Below the pieces are notes generated by a model. The model was given only the letters and a program-made list of their open reading frames with translations, ran no database searches and was not told the DNA's origin. A DNA stretch of 64,000 nt from positions 124,001 through 188,000 of the forward strand of contig NZ_FOGS01000003.1 of NCBI RefSeq assembly GCF_900111305.1. Reading direction: 5' to 3'. The stretch comes from Vreelandella subterranea. Lineage in GTDB: Bacteria; Pseudomonadota; Gammaproteobacteria; Pseudomonadales; Halomonadaceae. Below are positions 8,861 to 16,968 of the stretch, one piece after another. How positions within the stretch are numbered: position 1 is the stretch's first letter; each line of letters starts with the position of its first letter. The position numbers were made by a program, and so were the translations under genes.

Positions 8861-10324
8861 TTACTTCGCAGGCACCCCTTCCAGGCGCTGCTTTAATGCA
8901 TCGGCCTCTTCGGGGTCCAATTCCCAGGCTTTGGGATCCAGATCGAGATCCGGGTGCTGGTTAGCATCAAAAATCGGCTGTTTGATGCCCTGACGACGCT
9001 GCCCGTCGAAGTCTTTCAAAATGCGCAGGCCGCGCTGGAACAGCATGATCAGCGCCAGCAGGTTGACCACGGCCAAAAGCCCCATGGTGACATCGGCAAA
9101 GCCGAACACGGTGCCCAAATCGGTGGTCGCTCCCCAGCACACCAGCAGCACGATGGCCACGCGGAAGGCATTGAACAGGTTCTGGTTGTCACGGCTGAAA
9201 AAGTTGAGGCTGTTCTCACCCAGATAGTAGTTGTAAAGAATGGTACTGAAGGCAAACAGCAGCAGCGCCAGGCTGACAAAGGTGCGTCCCCATTCGCCCA
9301 CATGGTCGGCCAATGCGGCCTGAGTTAGCGCGATCCCCTCAACGCCAGCGCCCACAGCGGGGTCGTAAGCGCCGCTAAGCAGAATCAAGAACGCCGTGGC
9401 GGAACAGATGATCACGGTATCGATGAAGACCGAAAATGCCTGCACGATACCCTGGTTAGCCGGATGCGGTACGTAGGCAACGGCCGCCACGTTGGGCGCA
9501 CTACCCAGGCCCGCCTCGTTGGAAAACAGGCCGCGTTTCAGGCCCATCATGATGGCCGCGCCGATCCCGCCACCCATCAGGGGTTCAAGACCGAAAGCAC
9601 TTTTCACAATCAGCGCGATAATGCCCGGGATTTCACCGATGTTCATGGCAATGACCAACAGCGCAATGGCGATATAGCTCACCGCCATAAAGGGCACCAA
9701 AAACTCGGAAATTCGTGCAATCCGCTTGATACCGCCGAAGATAATCAGCCCGACGAGCATTGCAAGGCCGATGCCGCTATACAATACCGGCACGCCGAAG
9801 GCGTCACCAAAAGAGGTCGCCACCGAATAAGATTGCAGTGCGGTGAAGGCAAAGCCGAAGGTCAACAGCAGCAGTACCGAGTAGAACGCTGCCAGCCAGC
9901 GCCAATGCTTACCCAGCCCTTTAACGATGTAGTATGCCGGGCCGCCACGGTAAGTGCCGTCGCCTTCGGCTTCTTTATACGTCTGCGCCAGGGTGCACTC
10001 CAGGAAGCTGGTGGCCATGCCCATCAAGCCAACCAGCCACATCCAGAAAATTGCCCCTGGGCCACCCAGCGTAATCGCCACCGCCACACCGGCGATATTG
10101 CCACCACCGACACGCCCGGCTACAGACAGCACCAGCGCCTGGAACGAGCTTAAATGGCCGTGTTGGTTGCGCTTGAAGGCCTGGCCGGAGCCCAGGATAC
10201 GAAACATCTCACTGAAATAGCGAAACTGCACAAAGCGGGACGCAACGGTAAAACCGATGCCAACCCCCACCAGCAGCACCAGCAGCACCTTCCCCCACAG
10301 AAGGTCATTGAGCATATCGAGCAT
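8861..10324 (-). CDS. Alanine/glycine:cation symporter (AGCS) family protein
   Basis: 487 residues with about 11 membrane segments. Family signatures are SVAGRVGGGNIAGVAVAITLGGPGAIFWMW near 67-96 (the substrate/sodium region) and GLKRGLFSNEAGLGSAP near 258-274. AGCS proteins import alanine, glycine or a related small amino acid with Na+ or H+. The hydrophilic C-terminal tail ends the protein. It is first in a probable agcS-ansA operon. The 248 bp upstream contain a set of regularly spaced TGCA boxes that may be its operator. Confidence 0.9.
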   Translation of the reverse strand: MLDMLNDLLWGKVLLVLLVGVGIGFTVASRFVQFRYFSEMFRILGSGQAFKRNQHGHLSSFQALVLSVAGRVGGGNIAGVAVAITLGGPGAIFWMWLVGLMGMATSFLECTLAQTYKEAEGDGTYRGGPAYYIVKGLGKHWRWLAAFYSVLLLLTFGFAFTALQSYSVATSFGDAFGVPVLYSGIGLAMLVGLIIFGGIKRIARISEFLVPFMAVSYIAIALLVIAMNIGEIPGIIALIVKSAFGLEPLMGGGIGAAIMMGLKRGLFSNEAGLGSAPNVAAVAYVPHPANQGIVQAFSVFIDTVIICSATAFLILLSGAYDPAVGAGVEGIALTQAALADHVGEWGRTFVSLALLLFAFSTILYNYYLGENSLNFFSRDNQNLFNAFRVAIVLLVCWGATTDLGTVFGFADVTMGLLAVVNLLALIMLFQRGLRILKDFDGQRRQGIKQPIFDANQHPDLDLDPKAWELDPEEADALKQRLEGVPAK

Positions 10325-10453
10325 GTGATTCTCTCCGCGTTGTTGTATTAGCGTTATGTTGGAATACGTGGCTATTTAAAATCGCGCGTTTGGAATGCGC
10401 GCCGCGGAGAACGTTTTACCAAGCGTGGGGCAGGATGAAATTTGGCGCAGCGT

Positions 10454-10498
10454 TGCAGTTGTATGCAGTGACTGCATCAGCGGGTGCACCAGAGTGCA
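10454..10498. promoter_or_regulatory. Phased TGCA repeat array with 15-bp palindrome upstream of the AGCS symporter
   Basis: TGCA occurs at 10454, 10464, 10473, 10485 and 10495, a spacing of 9-12 bp, about one helical turn. The central pair forms the palindrome ATGCAGT-G-ACTGCAT at 10463-10477. The array lies 130-175 bp upstream of the symporter start. One-turn phasing suits cooperative binding of a regulator along one DNA face, such as an Lrp/AsnC or LysR-type protein. The protein is not known. Confidence 0.4.
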
Positions 10499-10502
10499 TC
10501 AC

Positions 10503-10540
10503 AAAAAAAGTGCGCGCCTTTTGGGGCCGCGCACTTTTTG
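10503..10540 (-). terminator. Rho-independent terminator of the OsmC-YcaO gene
   Basis: A perfect 12-bp stem (AAAAAGTGCGCG paired with CGCGCACTTTTT) with an 11-base loop lies 33 bp past the stop codon at 10573. On the minus strand the stem is followed by a run of T. The other strand also ends in TTTTT, but no plus-strand gene precedes it. Confidence 0.85.
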
Positions 10541-10572
10541 TTTAGCGTGATATAAGGAGTGGCGTTATTTCT

Positions 10573-12756
10573 TTACACTTCCGCCCTCGCCGCGCGTGCC
10601 GCGTGAAGCTTCTTATAGCTTTCGATCAAGCGCTGGTGGCGTTCCAGGCCTTCTAGCCGCATGTTGGTGGGCGTTAGGCCATGGAAGCGCACGGAGCCTT
10701 CCACCGAGCCAACAACGGCTGCCATGGTCTCTTCGCCAAACATGCGTTGGAAGTTGGGCAGGTAATCATCCAGCTCCAGCTCGTCATCCAGGGCGATTTC
10801 CAGCACCGCGTTCACCGCTTGATAGAACAGGCCACGCTCGACGGTGTTGTCGTTGTACTGGAGGAACATCTGCACGCAGTCCAGCGCCTCTTCATGACGC
10901 TGCAGCGCCAGATAGACCAGCAGCTTCAGCTCCAGAATGGTCAACTGCCCCCACACGGTGTTTTCATCAAATTCGATACCGATCAAGGTGATGATATCGG
11001 TGTGGTCGTCCATCTGGCTGTCTTCCAGGCGCTCGACCAGGTCGGTGAGTTGGTCGTCATCCAGGCGGTGCAGGTTGAGAATATCCTCGCGGTAATCCAG
11101 CGCCTTGTTGGTGTTGTCCCAGATCAGATCCTCGATGGGATAAACCTCCGAGTAGCCCGGCACCAGAATACGGCAAACCGGCGCCCCCAGGTCTTCGTGG
11201 ATCGCCATATAGACTTCGGCCCCCAGCTCTTCAAAGATACCAAACAGCGTCTCGGCTTCTTCCTCGTTGCTGCCGGAGAAGTCCCACTCGCTGAACTCAA
11301 AGTCGGGCTTGGCGCTAAAGAAGCGCCAGGAGACAACGCCCACCGAGTCGATAAAGTGTTCAACGAAGTTGTTCGGCTCGGCCACGGTTTGCGAGTTGAA
11401 GGTGGGCAGCGGCAGGTCGTTCAGCCCCTCGAAGCTGCGGCCCTGGAGCAGCTCGGTCAGGCTGCGCTCCAGCGCCACTTCAAAGCTTGGGTGGGCGCCA
11501 AAGGAGGCAAACACGCCGCCGGTGCGCGGGTTCATCAAGGTCACGCACATGACCGGGAACTGACCGCCCATGGAGGCATCCTTGACCAGCACGGGAAAGC
11601 CCTGGGCTTCCAGAGCGTTGATACCCTCGACGATGCTGGGGTATTTCGCCAGCACCTCCTGGGGCACATCCGGCAGAGCCAACTCCTGCTCGAGGATTTC
11701 ACGCTTGACCGCCCGCTCGAAAATTTCCGAGAGGCACTGCACCTGGGCTTCCACCAGGGTATTGCCCGCGCTCATGCCGTTACTGAGGAACAGGTTTTCG
11801 ATCAGGTTGGAGGGGAAGTAGACTATTTCGCCGTCGGATTGACGCACATAGGGCAGCGAGACAATACCTCGGTCTTCGCGACCCGAGTTGGTATCAATGA
11901 GGTGGGAGCCGCATAGCTCGCCTTCCGGGTTATAGATCGCCAGGCAGTGCTCGTCGAGAATCTCCGCGGGCAGCTCGTCATTCGGCCCCGGCTTGAACCA
12001 CTTCTCATTGGGGTAATGAACAAATTCGCTGTTCGCAATCTCTTCGCCAAAGAACTGGTCGTTATAGAAGAAGTTACAGCTCAGGCGCTCGATGAACTCG
12101 CCCAGCGCCGAACACAGCGCGCTCTCCTTGGTGGCGCCTTTGCCGTTGGTAAAACACATCGGCGAGGCCGCATCACGAATATGCAGCGACCACACGTGAG
12201 GCACGATATTGCGCCAGGAGGCGATCTCGATCTTCATGCCCAGATCAGCGAAAATCGCGCTCATGTTGGCAATGGTCTGTTCCAGCGGCAGGTCCTTGCC
12301 TTCGATGTAGGTGCTGCTGCCTTCCGGCGCCCCCATCAGCAATGCCTGGGCGTCTTCGTCGATGTTCTCGACCACCTCGATCTGAAACTCGGGGCCGGTC
12401 TGGACGACTTTTTTCACCGTACAGCGGTCGATGGAACGCAGCATGCCTTCGCGATCCTTGTCGGAGATATCCTCCGGCAGTTCGACCTGGATCTTGAAAA
12501 TCTGCTTATAGCGGTTTTCCGGGTCGACAATGTTATTTTGCGACAGGCGGATGTTTTCGGTGGGAATGTTTCGCGCGTTGCAGTACACCTTGACGAAGTA
12601 GGCAGCGCACATGGCCGATGAGGCCAGGAAGTAGTCAAAAGGGCCTGGGGCCGAGCCGTCGCCCTTGTAGCGAATCGGCTGGTCGGAGGTGACCGTAAAA
12701 TCGTCGAACTTGGCCTCCAGGCGGAGGTTGTCGAGGTAGTTGACTTTGATTTCCAT
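10573..12756 (-). CDS. OsmC-YcaO fusion protein
   Basis: 727 residues. Residues 1-140 are an OsmC-like domain with the two peroxidatic/resolving cysteines at 50 (SSAMCAAY) and 112 (SIDRCTVKK). From about 165 to 560 it is a YcaO domain, with the Glu-rich ATP-binding helices SALGEFIERLSCN near 217-228 and LSEIFERAVKREIL. A helical repeat region follows to the C-terminus. E. coli YcaO is implicated in methylthiolation of ribosomal protein S12 through RimO; YcaO domains activate amide carbonyls with ATP. The fused OsmC half suggests a thiol or peroxide link. No azole-type biosynthetic partners lie beside it, so the housekeeping type is likelier. Its own terminator follows. Confidence 0.88.
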   Translation of the reverse strand: MEIKVNYLDNLRLEAKFDDFTVTSDQPIRYKGDGSAPGPFDYFLASSAMCAAYFVKVYCNARNIPTENIRLSQNNIVDPENRYKQIFKIQVELPEDISDKDREGMLRSIDRCTVKKVVQTGPEFQIEVVENIDEDAQALLMGAPEGSSTYIEGKDLPLEQTIANMSAIFADLGMKIEIASWRNIVPHVWSLHIRDAASPMCFTNGKGATKESALCSALGEFIERLSCNFFYNDQFFGEEIANSEFVHYPNEKWFKPGPNDELPAEILDEHCLAIYNPEGELCGSHLIDTNSGREDRGIVSLPYVRQSDGEIVYFPSNLIENLFLSNGMSAGNTLVEAQVQCLSEIFERAVKREILEQELALPDVPQEVLAKYPSIVEGINALEAQGFPVLVKDASMGGQFPVMCVTLMNPRTGGVFASFGAHPSFEVALERSLTELLQGRSFEGLNDLPLPTFNSQTVAEPNNFVEHFIDSVGVVSWRFFSAKPDFEFSEWDFSGSNEEEAETLFGIFEELGAEVYMAIHEDLGAPVCRILVPGYSEVYPIEDLIWDNTNKALDYREDILNLHRLDDDQLTDLVERLEDSQMDDHTDIITLIGIEFDENTVWGQLTILELKLLVYLALQRHEEALDCVQMFLQYNDNTVERGLFYQAVNAVLEIALDDELELDDYLPNFQRMFGEETMAAVVGSVEGSVRFHGLTPTNMRLEGLERHQRLIESYKKLHAARAARAEV

Positions 12757-13041
12757 GAGCGGGTGTCCGGGGTAATGAGTGTGCCTGGGCGGTTAAATAC
12801 ATGAGCCGGTCGGCGAATGGCCGCCATTATCCAGTTTTTCACCCGCTTCGTCTTGGGGAGTCTCGCGAATCGCCTATTCCGTAGCGTTAACAAGTAGAAT
12901 GCGCGCTCGCCGGGGATGATCGCAAACGGCGGGTGGCGCTCAGCCATGACCGCGGGCCGAGCGCGCAATCTCTAGTCCCCTTTTTAGCAACCCGATATCC
13001 AGGCATGATGGCGCTACTTAAACTCACGGGAACCCACCATT

Positions 13042-14052
13042 ATGAAAGCGATCGCCTTTACCCAAAGCCTGCCCATTGATCACCCCGATGCGCTGCAGAC
13101 TATCGACTTACCCACCCCAGCCCCGGAAGCCCACGATATTCGCGTTGCAGTGAGCGCCATTTCCGTTAACCCCGTTGATGCCAAAGTGCGCAGTAGCGCC
13201 CTGCCGGAAGTCGGCGAGCCGCGCGTGCTGGGCTATGATGCGGTGGGCATCGTCGATGCCGTAGGGAGTGCGGTTAGCCGTTTTCAGCCGGGCGACCGGG
13301 TGTGGTACGCGGGCAACGTTGCCCGCCAGGGCTCTAACGCCGAGTTTCAACTGGTCGATGAGCGAATCGCCAGCCTGGCGCCGAAAAGCCTCTCGGACAC
13401 TCAAGCCGCCGCGTTGCCGCTGACTGCGATTACCGCCTGGGAACTGCTGTTTGATCGTCTGGAACTGGGTATGCGCAACACCCAAGGCAAAAGCCTGTTG
13501 GTGATTGGCGCAGCAGGCGGCGTGGGCTCAATTCTGGTGCAACTTGCCAAACAGCTCACCGACATTACCGTCATCGGGACAGCGTCTCGGCCCGAAAGCC
13601 AGGCCTGGGTGAAGTCACTAGGCGCCGACGCGGTGATTAATCACCACCAGCCACTTGATCAAGAGCTTAAAGCGGCGGGCTTTGACGGGGTGGATATGGT
13701 GGTCAGCCTTAACCAAACCGATCACCACTTCGATGCCATAATTGAAGCCCTTAACCCCCAGGGAAAACTGGCACTGATTGATGACCCTGAACTGATCGAT
13801 GTGCGGAAGCTTAAAATGAAGAGTCTTTCACTGCATTGGGAACTGATGTTTACCCGCCCGTTATTCACCACTGACGACATTGCCAAGCAGCACGATCTGC
13901 TCACAGAAGTGGCGGCCATGGTCGATGATGGAAAGCTAGTCACCACCTTGGGAGAGGTGTTAGGCCCCATTAACGCAGAGAACTTAAAACGCGCACACGC
14001 ACTTATTGAAAGCAACCGCACGATCGGCAAACTGGTCTTGGAAGGCTTTTAA
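13042..14052 (+). CDS. Zinc-type/quinone-reductase-like alcohol dehydrogenase (MDR superfamily)
   Basis: 336 residues. The N-terminal catalytic domain starts MKAIAFTQSLP and includes SVNPVDAKVR; the nucleotide-binding motif is GAAGGVGSILVQLAK near 155-169. It lacks the Cys/His set of zinc enzymes, which fits the quinone oxidoreductase branch that reduces quinones or activated double bonds with NADPH. It is monocistronic on the plus strand with a GGGA ribosome site. The substrate cannot be assigned. Confidence 0.85.
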   Translation: MKAIAFTQSLPIDHPDALQTIDLPTPAPEAHDIRVAVSAISVNPVDAKVRSSALPEVGEPRVLGYDAVGIVDAVGSAVSRFQPGDRVWYAGNVARQGSNAEFQLVDERIASLAPKSLSDTQAAALPLTAITAWELLFDRLELGMRNTQGKSLLVIGAAGGVGSILVQLAKQLTDITVIGTASRPESQAWVKSLGADAVINHHQPLDQELKAAGFDGVDMVVSLNQTDHHFDAIIEALNPQGKLALIDDPELIDVRKLKMKSLSLHWELMFTRPLFTTDDIAKQHDLLTEVAAMVDDGKLVTTLGEVLGPINAENLKRAHALIESNRTIGKLVLEGF

Positions 14053-14078
14053 TCAAGCTACCGCTTAATTGACGCGGC

Positions 14079-14095
14079 GGCCCTGGCCCAGGGCC
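14079..14095. repeat. GC-rich inverted repeat between the MDR oxidoreductase and the XRE regulator
   Basis: GGCCCTGG-C-CCAGGGCC is a perfect 8-bp inverted repeat, 27 bp after the oxidoreductase stop. It could cap the transcript as a hairpin. No T run follows, so a classical terminator is not supported. Confidence 0.4.
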
Positions 14096-14117
14096 GTCGC
14101 ACTCTGAGGCGTGAACC

Positions 14118-14134
14118 TGACATTAGACATGTCA
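14118..14134. promoter_or_regulatory. Inverted repeat, possible operator of the XRE regulator
   Basis: TGACAT-TAGAC-ATGTCA forms 6-bp arms around a 5-bp spacer, ending 26 bp before the start codon at 14161. Autoregulation of XRE-type genes through such sites is common. The assignment rests only on position and symmetry. Confidence 0.4.
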
Positions 14135-14160
14135 CGACACTGAGAGAATCGAGTCACCCC

Positions 14161-14961
14161 ATGCATGACGATTTTGTGGCCAATCTGCGCCTACTCTGCA
14201 GCTACTACCCGTCCATTGCTGAAGTTTGTCGGCGTTTGGCGATCAATCGTGCTCAGTTTAACCGCTACCTGAGTGGACGCTATCGGCCCAGCCACGCGGC
14301 GCTTCAGCGCATTTGCCACTTTTTTGGTGTCACCACCGGTGATATTGCCCTTCCCCACTCTGATTTTCGTGCCCTGGTCCAAACCGGACAGCTCAACAGG
14401 GAAGACCCAACCACATTGCCATGGCCTAACGCACTGATTCAGCGCGGCCGCGAAGGCATGGAACGCTATATCGGCCGCTACTTTGAGCTTTATCGCTCGA
14501 TGTCGCGGCCGGGGCTGTTAATGCGGACCCTGGTTTGCCTGGAAGCACGGGAGGGCGGCGTGGTCTATCAGCGTACCGAGCGGATGCAGACCCTGCCTGG
14601 CGCCCGCTCGTGCCACAACCGCTATGTAGGCACCGCGGTCAAGCTTGCTGATCGGCTCTTTTTGGTCGACCACGAAACGCTCAACGGTCATGAAATCACC
14701 CAGACGATTCTGTTTCCGAGCTTTCAGAGCCAGGTGACGCGTTTGACGGGCTTGAAAATGGGCGTGGCGGATAATAGCGAACGCATGCCCTGCTGTGTGC
14801 GGGTGGTGTATCAGCGCCTGGATGAACAGGTCAGCCTGCGCGAAGCGCTGGCACAGTGCGGCTTGATAAACCCGGAAGACCCTTCCCTGGATGACGCCCT
14901 GATCGCTGCCACCCAAAACGATGTGGCAGCTGGTGAGCATCACTTCAGAGCCAGGCATTAA
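14161..14961 (+). CDS. XRE-family helix-turn-helix regulator
   Basis: 266 residues. An XRE-type helix-turn-helix lies at about 17-60 (SIAEVCRRLAINRAQFNRYLSG, then ALQRICHFFGV). The rest, about 90-250, is an unrecognised domain that may sense a ligand. A 17-bp inverted repeat sits just upstream. Its 3' end overlaps the convergent tetR gene by 4 bp. Targets are unknown; the oxidoreductase directly upstream is a candidate. Confidence 0.8.
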   Translation: MHDDFVANLRLLCSYYPSIAEVCRRLAINRAQFNRYLSGRYRPSHAALQRICHFFGVTTGDIALPHSDFRALVQTGQLNREDPTTLPWPNALIQRGREGMERYIGRYFELYRSMSRPGLLMRTLVCLEAREGGVVYQRTERMQTLPGARSCHNRYVGTAVKLADRLFLVDHETLNGHEITQTILFPSFQSQVTRLTGLKMGVADNSERMPCCVRVVYQRLDEQVSLREALAQCGLINPEDPSLDDALIAATQNDVAAGEHHFRARH

Positions 14962-15548
14962 TTGTCAGAAACCAGCACCTGTTGAAACAGGATCGTCTCA
15001 AACTGCTCCATCGGCTCGACAGACTTGAGCGTTTTGGCACGCAGAATCGCGCCTTCCCAGCCGGAGAGAATAAAGCTGGCCAGGTGGTCGGCAGGCAACG
15101 CCGCGCTGAGTTCGCCGGCCTTTTGAGCGTCCTGCAGGCAGGCGACAAAGTACTGTTCCCAGCGCTGGAAAACGCGATCCAGAGCGTCGCGAAAGGTATC
15201 GCTTTGCCCGGAAAGCTCCTGTCCGAGGTTGCCAATCAGGCAGCCGGTCTCATGATTGCAATCGCACATATGCTCACGACCCGCCGCAAAATAGCGCCTG
15301 AGCCGCTCAAGCGCAGGTATTGTGGTGTCTCCCAGAAGCTCGGCAAGCTGGGCATCATAGGCCGTCGCAAACTGATCGATCACCGCCAGGCCAAACGCCT
15401 CTTTGCTCGAGAAATAGTGGTAAAACGACCCCTTCGGCACGCCGCAGGTTTTTAAAACGGCATTGATGCCCGTGGCATTATAGCCATGCTGGCCAATCAG
15501 TTCGGCACCGGTCTCAATGAGCTTGTCGCGCGTAGCGGTATTTTTCAT
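14958..15548 (-). CDS. TetR/AcrR-family repressor, divergent from the RND efflux operon
   Basis: 196 residues. The N-terminal helix-turn-helix is typical (ATGINAVLKTCGVPKGSFYHYFSSKEAFG, about 23-52). The C-terminal ligand domain contains a CDCNHETGC cluster of three cysteines near 95-103, which could respond to electrophiles, as in NemR/AcuR-like proteins. A TAGAC-N6-GTCTA site lies 12 bp upstream of its start, so it probably represses itself. The RND adaptor gene diverges from it across about 210 bp and is the obvious second target. Confidence 0.88.
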   Translation of the reverse strand: MKNTATRDKLIETGAELIGQHGYNATGINAVLKTCGVPKGSFYHYFSSKEAFGLAVIDQFATAYDAQLAELLGDTTIPALERLRRYFAAGREHMCDCNHETGCLIGNLGQELSGQSDTFRDALDRVFQRWEQYFVACLQDAQKAGELSAALPADHLASFILSGWEGAILRAKTLKSVEPMEQFETILFQQVLVSDN

Positions 15549-15559
15549 ATCGTCAAAAG

Positions 15560-15575
15560 TAGACCAGTCAGTCTA
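15560..15575. promoter_or_regulatory. Putative TetR/NemR-type operator
   Basis: TAGAC-CAGTCA-GTCTA is an inverted repeat matching the TAGAC...GTCTA form of NemR-like boxes. It overlaps the leader of tetR. A second copy was not seen nearer the RND genes. Confidence 0.6.
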
Positions 15576-15762
15576 TTGTTAGCAAATAAAGTGTCAGCCA
15601 AGTAGCCTTGAGCCACGTTGCGACAAGATGGGCGCTGCGCGGGGCGAGTTGCACGCAATTTACACATTGCTTACCTAATCGCTGCGTGACACAGGGTGAT
15701 GCTAGCATGATACGCCCCAATAGCTCTAAGTTTCGATTTCGGCCAATGGATAACCCGCGACC

Positions 15763-16968
15763 ATGACAGATCATCAACCTCCCTCACCATCACAACATGG
15801 TCGCATTCGGCCAAGCGCGGTGGTCGCGCTGTTTGTTTTGATAGGGGGTGCGGCACTGGCATGGTGGATCGTCACTCAGCCCCCGCGTATCGAACGCCAG
15901 CCCCCGCCCGAACCGACGCCTCCCCTGGTCGATGTGGTCAGCGTATCATCCGCCGCCCGTTCGCCTGATCTACAGGGCTTTGGCCGCGTTGAGGCCGAGC
16001 AGGAAGCCATGCTCGCCAGCCGGGTCGCCGGTCAGCTCGAACGGTTTGCCAAAGGCGTGGTGCCTGGACAGGTGGTCGAACAGGATACCCCCGTCGCGTA
16101 CATCGACCAGGCTGACCTAAAGTTGGCACTGGAAGATGCCGAGGCTCAGCTAGCCGATGCCCAGGCGCAGTTGGCACTTGAACAGGCAGAGCAGCAACGC
16201 GCCCGCAGTGAGTATGAGTCTTTCGGACGCCAGCTTTCCGCCGAACGCCGCGCCTTGGTGCTCCGCGAACCCCAGTTGCGCCAGGCCCAGGCGCTGGTTG
16301 CCCAGGCCCGCGTTGCCCGCGACCAGGCCGCCTTGAACCTGGACAGGGCCACCCTGCGTTCGCCCTGGCAGGCGATGGTACAGGAGCGCCTGGTCGGCGC
16401 GGGCAGCCTGCTGAGCCAGGGCACCGAGGTGTTGCATCTGGTGGGCGTCGAGCAGTTCTGGGTGCGTGCCTCGCTGCCGGGAGAGTGGCTTGACTGGCTG
16501 CAGGAAGGCAGCCGTGTCAGCTTGTCCAGCAGCGGCTGGCCTGCAGACGCGCAGCGCCAAGGAACGCTGGTCTCCATTCTCCCCGCACTGGAAGAAAACG
16601 GCCTGCAGGCGCAGCTACTGATTGCCGTTGATGACCCGCTGGCGCTTAACACCGAAGGCCCGGCTCTGCGCTTGGGTGATGTGCTGCGCGTCTCGTTTGC
16701 CACCAGCCCCCGGCCTGACCTCATCGCCCTACCCTCCGCCGCGCTGCGGCCGGGCGAACAGGTGTGGTGGGTCGACGATGATGACCGCCTGCAGCGTAGT
16801 CACGTCACCCTGGCCTATCGCGGCCAGGAGCAGGCATTGGTCAGCAGCGGCCTGGCCGACGGCCGACGCGTCGTGACAGCAGGGTTGGCCCAGCCCAGGG
16901 AAGGTCAGCGCGTTCGTATCCGACAGCGCAGCGACACCCCCTCGAACGGCACCGGGAGTGACAGCTGA
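15763..16968 (+). CDS. RND efflux periplasmic adaptor subunit
   Basis: 401 residues. An N-terminal membrane anchor (about 19-39) is followed by a proline-rich linker, a biotinyl-lipoyl half-motif (EAMLASRVAGQLERF), a long alpha-helical hairpin about 115-190 rich in Ala/Gln/Glu, and beta-barrel domains. This is the membrane fusion protein architecture that links an inner-membrane RND pump to an outer-membrane channel. Its stop overlaps the pump gene start by one base. No outer-membrane factor gene lies nearby, so a shared TolC is likely. Confidence 0.9.
   Translation: MTDHQPPSPSQHGRIRPSAVVALFVLIGGAALAWWIVTQPPRIERQPPPEPTPPLVDVVSVSSAARSPDLQGFGRVEAEQEAMLASRVAGQLERFAKGVVPGQVVEQDTPVAYIDQADLKLALEDAEAQLADAQAQLALEQAEQQRARSEYESFGRQLSAERRALVLREPQLRQAQALVAQARVARDQAALNLDRATLRSPWQAMVQERLVGAGSLLSQGTEVLHLVGVEQFWVRASLPGEWLDWLQEGSRVSLSSSGWPADAQRQGTLVSILPALEENGLQAQLLIAVDDPLALNTEGPALRLGDVLRVSFATSPRPDLIALPSAALRPGEQVWWVDDDDRLQRSHVTLAYRGQEQALVSSGLADGRRVVTAGLAQPREGQRVRIRQRSDTPSNGTGSDS

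Noticed and set aside
9464-10153. A 229-codon plus-strand frame opposite the AGCS symporter
   Set aside because: Highly basic and His/Gln-rich, the mirror of a hydrophobic membrane protein.
10681-11916. A 411-codon plus-strand frame opposite the YcaO gene
   Set aside because: Antisense to a clear YcaO domain; it has a leucine/glutamine/valine-rich shadow composition and no ribosome site.
12414-12968. A minus-strand frame overlapping the start of the OsmC-YcaO gene
   Set aside because: Out of frame with the OsmC domain and rich in Arg/Ser/Thr; the OsmC-YcaO frame explains the region.
14079-14095. The GC-rich hairpin as a terminator of the MDR oxidoreductase
   Set aside because: There is no T run on either side, so it is listed only as a repeat.
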